Shown here piece by piece: positions 54,121 through 63,831 of a DNA stretch of 64,000 nucleotides. Each line of letters opens with the position of its first letter. Positions within the stretch are counted from its first letter, which is position 1. Source of the DNA: Thermoplasmata archaeon (lineage in GTDB: Archaea; Thermoplasmatota; Thermoplasmata; Methanomassiliicoccales; Methanomethylophilaceae); assembly GCA_015063135.1 (NCBI GenBank), contig SUTA01000002.1, forward strand, positions 104,134 through 168,133. The letters are read 5' to 3'. Under the pieces are notes generated by a model, which worked only from the letters and a program-made list of their open reading frames with translations, was not told the DNA's origin and made no database searches. The translations under genes and the position numbers were made by a program.

Positions 54121-55338
54121 TCGGGCCACGGCCAGGCCGTAGTCCCCCGTGTACCTCTCGCCGTAGTAGGTGTACACGCCGCGTATCAGGTCGAAGCCGA
54201 AGCAGTCCCTCATGAGCCCCAGAGAGGGGCCCACCAGGGGATCGGCCGCCACATACCTGCTGCCGCCGCGTGAGAACTCCTTGAAGACGAATCCATCCGA
54301 CACATCGCGAGGCGCCTTCATCTGGACGGCCACCGCGACCATGCAGTAATCCGGGAGCCCGAGGATCCCGCAACCCATCCCGGCGGACTGCAGCAGCGAG
54401 GCGTAGAGCACGCAGAGGTCCTCCGAATCGCCGCTGCCGGCGAGCAGGGTCTCCACAGGGAACGCCCTGTACTGCTCGACACCATAGTTCTTGGCATCGG
54501 GCGCGTAATCGAAGCACTCCCTGACGAATGACAGCAGGAAATCGGCGTAGGCGGCATCGCTGTACCCGTACGACGAATCGAAAGCGCTGCGCAGGGACTT
54601 CTGCAGGCTGCCGATGGACCCGCCTGGCGTGATGAAGCGCACGGCATCCGCCAGCGCCTCCCCGTGCCTCAGGGAATCCTGGGCGGCTGTGCCGGACCTG
54701 TACCGCTCTATATCGTCCCTGGTGAGGACCGATGAGACCGATACCCGCTCCCCGCCGTAATCCCAGGCGTAGTTCAGGGTCTTGTCCCCGTAGTAGGTCA
54801 TCCCGCCGTAGTACGTCGCGGCGGCCTTGTCGTCGCTCTCGTGCGCATAGCAGTAGGCCATGATGGCGAAGAGCCCCACGTCGGGTTCCGTCCATTTCGC
54901 CTCCGGCTCCGTCTTCGTGGCCGTCTTATAGGTGTTGCTGAGATCGTCCCGCAGGACCCAGACGTAGCTCTCGTAGCCGTCGGCGATCGCACCGTCGAGG
55001 TATATTATGAGCTCGCCGCTGTTGTTCAGGTAGGCGTTCAGCTCACCGGTGGTGAAATCATCGGTCAGCTCGATGTACCTGCTGGAGTCCACCTGCAGGA
55101 TTATGCTGTTGGCCGGGTTCACGATCGGGCCCTCGTCCGTACCGCCGTTGTCGACTATGAAGAACGCGAGGAGGCATACCAGTACGGCTATCACGGCTAT
55201 GCCGGAGGCCACGACGGTCTTGCGCCCGTTCCGCAGCCTGTACAGGATGCCCTCGTCGTACGTCAGGTCCTGGCCGCAGAAGGGGCAGTAGCGGAGATTC
55301 TCGCCCTCGAAGGTCCTCCCGCAGTATGGGCAGAACAT
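54121..55338 (-). CDS. Zinc-ribbon, single-TM protein with transglutaminase-like domain; CGA then TAG
   Basis: 405 residues. Two CxxC zinc knuckles (MFCPYCGRTFEG, RYCPFCGQDL), one TM (about 40-62, VVASGIAVIAVLVCLLAFFI), then an extracellular part. A transglutaminase-like core is visible around GDSEDLCVLYASLLQSAGMGCGILGLPDYCMVAVAV, but the usual catalytic Cys of GDCED is Ser. It ends YGLAVA then CGA (54121-54123) and directly TAG (54118-54120), a natural double stop. Same operon as the membrane-anchored HTH protein (29 nt gap), with which it may form a sensor. Confidence 0.6.
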
Positions 55339-55367
55339 TTACGGACCTCCGGGGGCGATAAGGGCGC

Positions 55368-57833
55368 TCGGCTGAAGTCGCCGAGCTTGTAATCGATGGT
55401 CATGTCCTTGAAGCAGTAGAACAGCCTGAAGGTGTTGCCGTCGTCCTTGACGTCGATCTCCTTGGTGCTGCCGGTATCGTAGGTAACGATGATCTTGGTC
55501 CCCGTGGCCTGGGCGCTGCCGAAGGTCACGTTCAGGGTCTTCCCCTTGATCACCTCGAGCTCTCCGGTCACATAGTTGCCGTCGATGGCGTAGTCGCCGT
55601 TGAACGACAGGACGACGGTGGACGAGGGCATGTCCTTGACCTCGATGCCGTCCATGGACGGGTCCCTGACCAGCAGGGTCTTCCAGAGGACGGAATCCGC
55701 CTTATCGCCGGATGTGGACAGGTACTTGCCGTCGTCGGCGGTGATGCGGAGGACGGCGTTGGCGCCGACCCACAGGCCGCCGGTGGCCGCCTCGTAGTCT
55801 TCAGCGGTGTAGTACCCGCGGTAGGTATAGGCGCGCTTGTCGGATATCTGGTCGGCGAAGTTGTAGATCTGCGCGGAGACGGACTCCGGGAGCGATACCT
55901 CCGACAGGGACTCCAGCTTCAGGTCCGAGGACACCTTCACCGAGTAGACTCCGTTGCCTCCCGGCGACAGCCTGTAGGCCAAACCGCTCTCCGTGTAGCC
56001 TATGTCTGTCCCCTCCTCGACGGAGAAGCGGAGCACGGAGTTGACCGCAACCTCGGAGGGGGCGTCGATCTCGTTCCCGAACTCGTCGAAGAAGACCAGG
56101 CCGCAGTCCGCATCCTCGATGTCCACGCTGAACGTGTCCGCAACGGACCCTGAGTCGCCTCCCATGGAGAACGCGAGCACCGCGGCGACCATGGCGAGCA
56201 CCGCGAACGCGGTGATGTACCTGACGGTCCTGGCGGGCTTCCCGGTGGCCTTCTCGCTGCGGTTGAACAGCGCGGTCTTGACCGAGGAGGTCCTCCTCTT
56301 CGTGCTGGCGGCGGGGGCGAGGTTCTCGACCCTGATCCCCTCCACGGGGGTCATGCTGAGCGCGGGGTAGATCTCCTTGAACGAGATCTTGCTGCTCTCA
56401 TCGTCGCCCTCCATGTTCCTGACGAATATCCCGTCGCTGGCCATCTCCAGGCCCTGGTGGGCCATTCCCTTGACGAACGTCATGGCGGTGGAGATGCTGG
56501 ATTCGGGGTCCTCGGCCGAGATGCCGATGGTCAGGGGGTACACCGACACGACGTTCATCGACAGCCCAATGGCGCGTGCGATGTCCGACATCTTCCCGAA
56601 GAAGAGGTCGAAGTTCTTGGGCTGACCGTATCCGGCAGCCCTCATGTACTTGGCGCCCAGGACCACCATGAGGTAGTCTGTGTCGAATCCCAGGGCCTTG
56701 AAGTAGCCTATCGTGTAGAGGAGGTACCCCTCCATGAACGCCCCGTCCTTGGCGGCGACCTCCGAGAGCATGCCGCTCATGTCGTCGTCGATCGGGTTGC
56801 GCACCTTCTTCATCAGGATGGAGCAGGACAGCCCGTAGTAGGCCGACCCGGACTCGGAGTAGAAGACGGTGATGACCCCCTCCTCGACCATCCTCAGCAG
56901 GTTGGAGGTGATGGTGGAGCGGGGCGCGTTGACGCAGTTGACTATGTCCGTGATGCACAGGGGCCTCTCGTAGATGGCGTCTATCATGTCCAGCTGGACA
57001 TCGCTGGTCATCAGGCCGGCGGAGCCGTCCAGGTCGACCATCATGAAACGGGATGCCTCCTTCTTGGGCAGCGAGAGGTTGAGGTAGGGCTCCTCGCGAG
57101 GCTCGGCGCGGTCGAAGGTGACCTTGATGCGTGCGGAGTCCTCGGAGCTGAAATCCTCCAGGCCCACGACCTCGTAGTGCTTGCCCGTGGCGTTCTCCAC
57201 GGACCTGGCGACGAAGCGAGAGAGCATGTCGACCTTGGGGACCATGGTCCTGTCGCCCTCGAACACGAGGGACAGGGGGCTGAGCCCGTAGACGCTGAAC
57301 TTGAACCCGGTGACCCTGGCGAACTCCTCCCTGATGGCGGGGATGCAGTCCTCGAGGGTGCCCTCCGGAAGCGAGCGGGAGCACTCGTCGGCGAAGGCCG
57401 AGGCGTACCTGTTCCTGACCTGGTCCAGGTCGAGGCCGATCTCGCAGGTGTAGCTCTCGAGCATGTTCGCGACGGCGGAGAGCCCGTCGTAGTACCTGGA
57501 CGGGTCCCTGAACGTCTCGTCTGCGATGCGCTTGGAGACCTCGTCGGGGGTGAAAGACCCGGCCACCTTAATGGCCAGGTTGGAATAGTAGACGGACTTC
57601 TTCTCCGGGTCCGGCTTGGATCTGACCACGACCCCGGCCTCCACCATCTTGTCGAGCACGAAATGCAGCGACGAGGACGGTACGCCGAGCTCCGCGGCGA
57701 TGTCGCTGGGCCTCTTGGTCCCGGTCTGCAGGCAGTTGTAGACCAATATCTGCATGGGGTCGGTAAGCGGCACGACCCCCCTCTCCGTCAGAAGCACGGT
57801 GAAGTTGCGCAGGTATTCATCCTGTGATCCCAT
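55368..57833 (-). CDS. Membrane-anchored HTH regulator; ends at CGA
   Basis: 821 residues. N-terminal winged helix (RPSDIAAELGVPSSSLHFVLDKMVEAGVVVRS), a second HTH around residues 285-340 (ITDIVNCVNAPRSTITSNLLRMVEEGVITV), a region with RPSD-type linker, one TM about 540-560 (YITAFAVLAMVAAVLAFSM), then an extracellular beta-rich domain ending TIDYKLGDFS and CGA (55368-55370). A one-component signal transducer that senses outside and binds DNA inside is inferred. TATA CTTTATATTATC precedes ATG 57833 by about 25 nt. Ligand and targets unknown. Confidence 0.7.
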
Positions 57834-57896
57834 ACAGGGGCGTACGCATTACAGATAATATAAAGGGTGAGGCGGGATGCTCGGGACTTGTAGGAG

Positions 57897-58547
57897 TCGG
57901 AAGTTGATGTCATCCGGCCTGATGTGGGGCCTCACCTTCAGGATCAGGTCGCGGAGATCGTGGGCCGCGGCCCTCACATCGTCCTGGGCTACGACCGCGG
58001 ATACGACCGCCGCGGAGTCCGCTCCGGCGCGGATGACATCCTGTATGTTTCCCCTGTTTATGCCCCCGATAGCGACGACTGGCACATCTACGGCCTGCTT
58101 TATCTCGTAGATGGGGGAGAGGCCCAGCCCCTGCGCCGCGTCGGGCTTGGTCGATGTGGTGAAGATTGACCCGACCCCGACATAATCAGCACCGTCCTCT
58201 ACGGCCTTGACGGCCTCCTCGACGGTCGTTACGGAGCATCCGATGAGCGCATCGGAGCCCATCAGCCTCCTGGCCACATCCACCGGGATGTCCGACTGCC
58301 CCAGATGTACGCCGTCGGCCCCTGAAGCTATGGCTATGTCCACCCTGTCGTTGACGATGAATATCCTGCACATGTCCTCGGCGATCTCGCGGATGGCTAT
58401 GGCCTGGGAGAGCATATCCCCACCGTCGGCGTGCTTCATCCTGAGCTGGACGACGTCGGCCCCACCCTCGTAGGCCATCCTGGCTATCTCTGCATCGGAG
58501 CGTCCCTTGGACAGGTCTGAATCGGTGACGACGTACAGGTCGAACAT
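57897..58547 (-). CDS. thiE: Thiamine-phosphate synthase; ends at CGA
   Basis: 216 residues, TIM barrel coupling HMP-PP with thiazole phosphate. Motifs: YVVTDSDLSKGRSDAEIAR, DVVQLRMKHADGGDML, FIVNDRVDIAIASGADGVHLGQSDIP, LIGCSVTTVEEAVKAVEDGADYVGVGSIFTTSTKPDA, VVAIGGINRGNI. It ends RPDDINF then CGA (57897-57899), matching the family length. TATA TTTTATAG (about 58571-58578) overlaps the stop of the upstream ABC ATPase. Confidence 0.95.
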
Positions 58548-58576
58548 GCAACCTGGATTGGGCTGGACCTATAAAA

Positions 58577-59368
58577 TCGGTACCCGTCAGCCATCTCTTC
58601 GCCATCGTTATCGTAGATATGAACATAACGCCCGTGGACGGTCTCGACCACATCCGCGCTGACATTATAGACTTCCTTCAGCATGGTAGGCGTTATGACC
58701 TCCTCCGGCGGCCCAGACGCATAGATCTTTCCATCCTTCATGGCCAGGACCTTGTCCGAATACCTCATCGCGAGATTGATGTCGTGGAGGGCTACCACAA
58801 GACTGGCACCCTTGTCACGAATGATAGCCTTCATTATGCGCATGAGATCCAGCTGGTTGCGCATATCAAAAGCGCTGGTCGGCTCATCGAATATGTAGAA
58901 ATCTGGGTCCTGTGCGAGCGATCTGGCTATGACGACCCTCTGCAGCTGTCCGCCGGAAAGCTGGTTTATGAATGAGTCCACATAGTTCTCCATCTTCATC
59001 TTGAGAATCGCATCCGCACATATGGCTACATCTTCCTGGGAGTACGTCCATTCGATGTACGGCCTCCTGCCCATCAGGACCGTATCGTAAACTGACGAAT
59101 GCCCGCCCGACGTGTAATCCTGCGGAACATAGGAGATCAGCCTGGAACGCGCTTTGCGCTCCATCGTGATAACATCTTCCCCATCGATGGTTACGGTCCC
59201 GGCCCTCGGACTGTAGATACCGCAGAGCGTCTTGATCAGGGTGGACTTTCCGCACCCGTTGGGCCCCAGGACGGTGACGAGCTGCCCCGATTCAGCCTCC
59301 AGATCGATTCCGTCGAGGACAATCTTGTCCCCGTACCCCTGGACTATGCCCTCGGCACGCAGGATCAC
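58577..59368 (-). CDS. ABC importer ATPase (FecE/BtuD type); ends at CGA
   Basis: 263 residues. Walker A VLGPNGCGKSTLIKTLCG, Q-loop SYVPQDY, signature LSGGQLQRVVIARSLAQDPDFYIFDEPTSAFD, H-loop VVALHDINLAMRYSDKVL. GTG start overlaps the permease TGA (GTGA). It ends GEEMADGY then CGA (58577-58579); read-through would extend 31 codons into thiE in another frame. Energises import of a ferric-siderophore-, cobalamin- or molybdate/tungstate-like ligand. Confidence 0.93.
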
Positions 59369-60513
59369 GGGACCTCCCTCCATCTCTTGTTGACGACCAT
59401 CCAGATGAAGAATCCGCCTCCGATTAAGTAAATCAGGATGCCGACTGGAACATCGCTGGAGAAGGCATTCCTGGCCACGGTGTCCGATATCAGCAATATG
59501 AGCCCGCCCATCAGCGCCGATGCGGGTAGTAGATACCTGTTGTCGTTGCCGATGAGCCTCCTGCAGATATGGGGCGCCATCAACCCGATGAAGCCGATTG
59601 CCCCTGTAAACGAGAGACAGACGCACACTACCACAGTGCAGACCAGCAGCCCGTGCATCCTCAGCTTGGCGACATTGGTTCCGAGATTGTTCGCGACGCT
59701 GGTGCCTGCAGAAAGAGTGTTGATGTCGATGCTGATCTTCTCGAGATATATCAGGCAGATGATGACCGGGATGATCATAATGAACAGATTCACCCAAGTG
59801 GCACTCCATAGATTTCCCATCGTCCACAGGGTAATATCCCTCAGCGAGCCATCATCGGATATGTATTTCAGGAAAGACAATCCCGCCTGGAAGAGATAAC
59901 TAACGACTACCCCGGACAGGACCAACGTAGCCTTCGATACCCTCTCGTCCCTGGCTAGGATTATCACAAGGGCAATACTGAGCATCCCGAAGAGGAACGC
60001 GAACAGCATCGTCACAAGGGCTGAACCGGAGAATGTCTGGCCGATGAAGTCCACATGGAAGCTGTACAGGCCTCCGAACAACGCTGGACCCATGACTATG
60101 GCGATTCCTGCACCAAAGGCGGCAGCAGTGGATACCCCCAGGGTAAACGGACTGACCAACGGATTCCTGAGAATACCCTGCATAACGCAGCCGGCGGCAG
60201 CAAGGGCGGCGCCCACGACTACAGCCATGAACACACGGGGCATCCTGTCCTCAACCACGATATTAGTGAATCCGGCAGCCACATCATCGAAAACATGGAT
60301 AACGCAGTTCACTATAATTTTCAGAGTATCGGAGAAAGGGATGTCGGTGGGGCCGAGGGAAAGCCCCACAACGACCATAACTGCGATGGCTGCTACGATT
60401 CCGAGGATGAAGTGTATCTTCTTCTTCCTCGAGATGCCGTAACGCTCCACCAGATCGTCGCGGCTGGTGCGCTCGGATATGTGCGCCACCAGTTCCTCCC
60501 TCGGCTCCACCAT
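59365..60513 (-). CDS. FecCD-family ABC permease
   Basis: 382 residues with about 9-10 TM helices. Motifs: PRVFMAVVVGAALAAAGCVMQGILRNPLVSPFTLGVSTAAAFGAG and GFIGLMAPHICRRLIGNDNRYLLPAS are typical of BtuC/FecCD. ATG 60513 follows the CGA of the binding protein by 10 nt with an AAGGGA-like SD. Stop TGA overlaps the ATPase GTG. Confidence 0.92.
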   Translation of the reverse strand: MVEPREELVAHISERTSRDDLVERYGISRKKKIHFILGIVAAIAVMVVVGLSLGPTDIPFSDTLKIIVNCVIHVFDDVAAGFTNIVVEDRMPRVFMAVVVGAALAAAGCVMQGILRNPLVSPFTLGVSTAAAFGAGIAIVMGPALFGGLYSFHVDFIGQTFSGSALVTMLFAFLFGMLSIALVIILARDERVSKATLVLSGVVVSYLFQAGLSFLKYISDDGSLRDITLWTMGNLWSATWVNLFIMIIPVIICLIYLEKISIDINTLSAGTSVANNLGTNVAKLRMHGLLVCTVVVCVCLSFTGAIGFIGLMAPHICRRLIGNDNRYLLPASALMGGLILLISDTVARNAFSSDVPVGILIYLIGGGFFIWMVVNKRWREVP

Positions 60514-60523
60514 TTGTATCCCT

Positions 60524-61657
60524 TCGGTAAACCAGTTTCTCGACGAGCGGATGATCGTCATCGACCGGGAACTTGAAACCGTACTTCTCCAGGAAGTCCT
60601 CGGTTTCCTTCTCCAGGTGTGCGATGTTCTCGTCTGTCAGGGTGTCGGTAAACACGTAGGCGTAGATCAGGTACGAGATGCAGCACATGGCACCGGACAC
60701 CACATGGGTGTTCAGGTAGTACACGGGCACGGAGTTGTCCTCTACGAAGTCCCCCATGGTGGTCCCGGACATGACCTGGCTGTCGAATACTGCCTTGATC
60801 TGGTCGACGGTGTATCCATCGGTGCCCCTCGTGAACACTATGTCCGTGGCTGGCACCAGCGTATCGTGCAACAATGCGAACAGGGCCTCTCCGGTATACT
60901 GTCCGAATGACCCGGAGGACTGCTGGGCACGGTTGTATCCACTGATGTAGGTCACGATAGTATTGAGCTCGGAACTGCTATAGTAGTAGTTTCCGACTGA
61001 ACCGCTGGAAGATGCCATGTAGTATACGAATCTCTGGCCTGTGTCGGGTGTCGGCTTGATGGTTTTGGCCTCCTCGATAAAGCCGTTGAAATAATCCTTG
61101 AACTCATTGGCATTCGCCTTTATGTCGGAAGTGCTCCCGAAGACCTTCACCAGGATGTCAAGGTTGTCCAGCATCCTAGATCCGAACATGTCCACATATA
61201 CGACTTTGATACCTTTCGCTGTGATGGCATCGGCCTGCACGGTGGTTCCAATCCCCATGGTGGTGGGGGTCAACACCACTTCAATCCCTGCGCCCTTCAT
61301 CTTCTCTATGGATGTGGACCCTGAGAAGGCGGAACGCTTTCCCAGATCGACGACGTCGGACTGCTTGATCCTGTCCGTGCTGGACGGGATCTTGTCCCTT
61401 CCGTCAGAATCCATACCGACGATGGCGTCCTCGACGCCGAGAATCTGCAGTGCGTACATGATGTCGGTATTCACCACTGCAACCTTCTCCGGAACGGTAT
61501 CCAGTGTTACCGTGCGACCATTGTTGTCCACTACGGTGATGGTGTCACCGCCACCGCCTCCACCGCCACCGCCTCCGCTTGACAGTGCAAAGGCTGCGAC
61601 TGCCACTACGGCCACGATGGCCACCGCGATGATGGCGATGATCTTGGTGTTGCTCAT
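60524..61657 (-). CDS. Periplasmic-binding-protein-like FecB/BtuF receptor; ends at CGA
   Basis: 377 residues. N-terminal membrane anchor (KIIAIIAVAIVAVVAVAAFAL), a poly-Gly linker, then a FecB/TroA-like domain (TITVVDNNGRTVTLDTVPEKVAVVN, GVEDAIVGMDSDGRDKIP, VDLGKRSAFSGSTSIEKMKGAGIEVVLT). It ends HPLVEKLVY then CGA (60524-60526). Ligand unknown; a metal chelate or corrinoid is likely given the permease type. Overlaps the upstream gene's TGA (ATGA). Confidence 0.88.
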
Positions 61658-62316
61658 AGGAACGCCTTGAAGAACGTCTTGAGCATGTCCTCGAACTCAG
61701 CAAGGGTTATGTGCTCTGTGATCAGCAGAGTTTCCTCAGTGGGGAGTCCGAAGTAGAGCCTCATTCCGAGGCCTTCAGCCTCCTTTACCTGGCTGAAATC
61801 GATAACGTAGTTGCCCTGGAGAGCGACACCGTTGGCGATGGTGTACTGCTTGTTGTCCTCTGTCTTCTCAGCATTTCTGCTCCAGAGCGACATAGTGATT
61901 TTGTCGCAGCCGTACTCCTTGGCATCCTTGCCGGTGAGGGTGAGGTCCACGAGCTTGACGGTCATGGCAGAGGTTGTCGACATGCCGGATACGAGCAGAT
62001 CGAACTTAGCAGAAGCTTCAGCCTTGTCCTTGAAGTAGTAGACATATACAGTGTTGGAGGAGGTCTCCTCATCATGGTTCTTGATGTATTTGGGGACCAA
62101 AGATGTCATAATGGCCATCTTCTCATCGGATCCGAGGGCCATCTTGAACTCTCCGAACTCATCTGTCTCATCATAATTGTCGATGAATCTGTCAACATAT
62201 GCGGATGCACTTGTGGGACCTTTGTCTTTGTCCCCGAGCATCACAAAGGCAACTGCGGCCACAGCGATGATGGCCACGGCTACCACCGCAATGATGGTAA
62301 TCGTTTTCTTGTCCAT
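61654..62316 (-). CDS. Membrane-anchored extracytoplasmic protein, first gene of importer operon
   Basis: 220 residues. Short N-terminal TM (KTITIIAVVAVAIIAVAAVAFVM) then a soluble extracytoplasmic domain with no family I recognise (DRFIDNYDETDEFGEFKMALG...VYVYYFKDKAEASAKFDLLVSG). It overlaps the binding protein gene by ATGA. ATG 62316 has SD GGGTGAT. It may be an accessory receptor. Stop TGA. Confidence 0.65.
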   Translation of the reverse strand: MDKKTITIIAVVAVAIIAVAAVAFVMLGDKDKGPTSASAYVDRFIDNYDETDEFGEFKMALGSDEKMAIMTSLVPKYIKNHDEETSSNTVYVYYFKDKAEASAKFDLLVSGMSTTSAMTVKLVDLTLTGKDAKEYGCDKITMSLWSRNAEKTEDNKQYTIANGVALQGNYVIDFSQVKEAEGLGMRLYFGLPTEETLLITEHITLAEFEDMLKTFFKAFL

Positions 62317-62327
62317 TTTATCACCCA

Positions 62328-62341
62328 ATAATATTGGATGA
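62328..62341 (-). promoter_or_regulatory. Direct-repeat operator, copy 1
   Basis: Plus strand ATAATATTGGATGA, also part of a CCAAT-AAT-ATTGG palindrome (62325-62337). Lies between SD and transcription start of the importer operon. Confidence 0.5.
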
Positions 62342-62366
62342 ATCCTTCATCGACTGCCCCATAGAT

Positions 62367-62380
62367 ATAATATTGGATGA
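62367..62380 (-). promoter_or_regulatory. Direct-repeat operator, copy 2, over the TATA
   Basis: Identical 14-mer ATAATATTGGATGA 39 bp from copy 1 (start to start), overlapping the minus-strand TATA (ATTATATC). A metal-responsive repressor is plausible. Confidence 0.5.
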
Positions 62381-62481
62381 TTAAGACAATATACATTTTA
62401 GCAGAATTCGTTCTTAAACGATTCCTCACCCTTTATCAACACACATCTTAATGTGGCATGCAGAACGATTTCATCCCGAGT

Positions 62482-63771
62482 TTAACAACTGGCCCTAAAC
62501 AAGCTAGTCGACTCTCCTGTGCTCCTACGACATTTCGGCGCGGAGCTATTTTCCCATATTACCGGGGAGGGGTGGCCGGTCCACCCGCGGTCAAGTATAT
62601 TGATCGCAGCGTTAACGTCTCTGTCCGCAGTAAATCCGCAGAAAGGGCACTCATGCCTACGGGTGGATAGGTCCTTCCTAACATCTCTACCGCAATTAGA
62701 GCATATTTGTGACGTCCCTCTGGGGTCTACAAGAAGTACCCTGCGACCAGCTCCTTGCGCCTTGTCGCATATCCTTCTCCTCAACATTCCCAGTGAGGCA
62801 TCATTATATGCATGCTCCATATGTTTGCTACTGTTTTTAGAACGCAGGCCCCGTATGCTAAGATTTTCCATAACTATAACGTCTGCTTTATCTACAATAT
62901 CCCTTGAGATATTTTCGATTGCAACCTTCCTATGATTGGAAATTTTATTCCAAGCGTGGATGTGTTTAGCACGAGCCTTTTTGCGTTTTAATGAGTTTGG
63001 AAGTGACTTCCCGACTTTTGAGGTTTTACTCTTTAATTCATTCGAAACAGATGCATAGACTCTTTCGGCAGAGTATTTTGTACCATCCGACAGAGCAGCG
63101 ATATTTACAACACCAACATCTATACCTATCCACCTTTCATCCCTATCGAATGAAATAATTCCAGTATCAGGACGCTCAAAATCAATACAAGCATAATATT
63201 CGTAATGAGTTCCGATATCAACACGCTTGATAGTGCATCTCTTCAAAATGCCATTGATGGGCGAATGCTGATTGTAACACCTGATTTCCCCTGGAACTTT
63301 TCCCAGTTTCAGTTTCCTGACAGCATGACCTTTAGAGTCTTTCGCCTGAACGAACCTGTAGTCTGATTTATACCTAGGATATGAGAACGAATTATATGTC
63401 CCCATATTGCGATGCCTGGGCCGATGCATTGCACAATTAAGTTCATCATCAATGATCATACTGGCCGATTTTATCTTCTTCTTCGACTTTCTCGCATTCT
63501 CTATCCCCTGCTGAGAAGCCATCAGAGCTCTGGAAGCCGTATTCTGGAGAGGAGAGCTGTGAACATCAGATGCACCAGGGAAGACATGTCTGAATCTTGT
63601 AGCTAAGTTGTTGAGGTTAAACTGTGACGGGAGTCCTCCTGTGGATTCATAAACTAGCTTGCAAGCTGTCAAGAAGAAATTATACGCGTACCGGTTGACC
63701 TCTATTGCCGCATCTATCGCCCTCCTCTGCTTAGAGTTCGGTTCGATCCTCATTTTAACAGCCACAATCAT
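62482..63771 (-). CDS. TnpB (IS200/IS605-type RNA-guided nuclease), solitary
   Basis: 429 residues, A+T-rich with other codon use, so a mobile gene. RuvC residues: Asp in WIGIDVGVVNIAALSDG, Glu in ADVIVMENLSIRGLRSKN, Asp in FTADRDVNAAINILDRG; zinc finger CSNCGRDVRKDLSTRRHECPFCG. No TnpA nearby. Start ATG 63771 or 63753. Stop TAA. Its about 36 Arg codons use AGG, AGA, CGC, CGT, CGG but never CGA, although A+T-rich. Its guide RNA would be expected near the 3' end (about 62380-62520). Confidence 0.88.
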   Translation of the reverse strand: MIVAVKMRIEPNSKQRRAIDAAIEVNRYAYNFFLTACKLVYESTGGLPSQFNLNNLATRFRHVFPGASDVHSSPLQNTASRALMASQQGIENARKSKKKIKSASMIIDDELNCAMHRPRHRNMGTYNSFSYPRYKSDYRFVQAKDSKGHAVRKLKLGKVPGEIRCYNQHSPINGILKRCTIKRVDIGTHYEYYACIDFERPDTGIISFDRDERWIGIDVGVVNIAALSDGTKYSAERVYASVSNELKSKTSKVGKSLPNSLKRKKARAKHIHAWNKISNHRKVAIENISRDIVDKADVIVMENLSIRGLRSKNSSKHMEHAYNDASLGMLRRRICDKAQGAGRRVLLVDPRGTSQICSNCGRDVRKDLSTRRHECPFCGFTADRDVNAAINILDRGWTGHPSPVIWENSSAPKCRRSTGESTSLFRASC

Positions 63772-63812
63772 GCAATCGTACCCACTATTCCATGGGTATA
63801 TGAACCTCACAT

Positions 63813-63831
63813 GGGGGTGCCCGAAAGTGGA
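63813..63831 (+). repeat. 19-nt repeat, copy 2
   Basis: GGGGGTGCCCGAAAGTGGA, identical to 39384-39402. It lies about 42 nt upstream of the tnpB start, and could belong to an element end or a shared chromosomal motif. Confidence 0.6.

Noticed and set aside
52360..54273. GNAT-ThiM multidomain fusion running into pth2 antisense
   Set aside because: Each domain ends at a CGA at its family-typical length; the last 190 codons are just antisense pth2.
6484..61657. Missing stops explained as random frameshifts, deletions or pseudogenes
   Set aside because: The frames are intact up to the last conserved residue, all 27 cases have the same codon CGA exactly there, and lengths match the families. Independent mutations would not give one codon.
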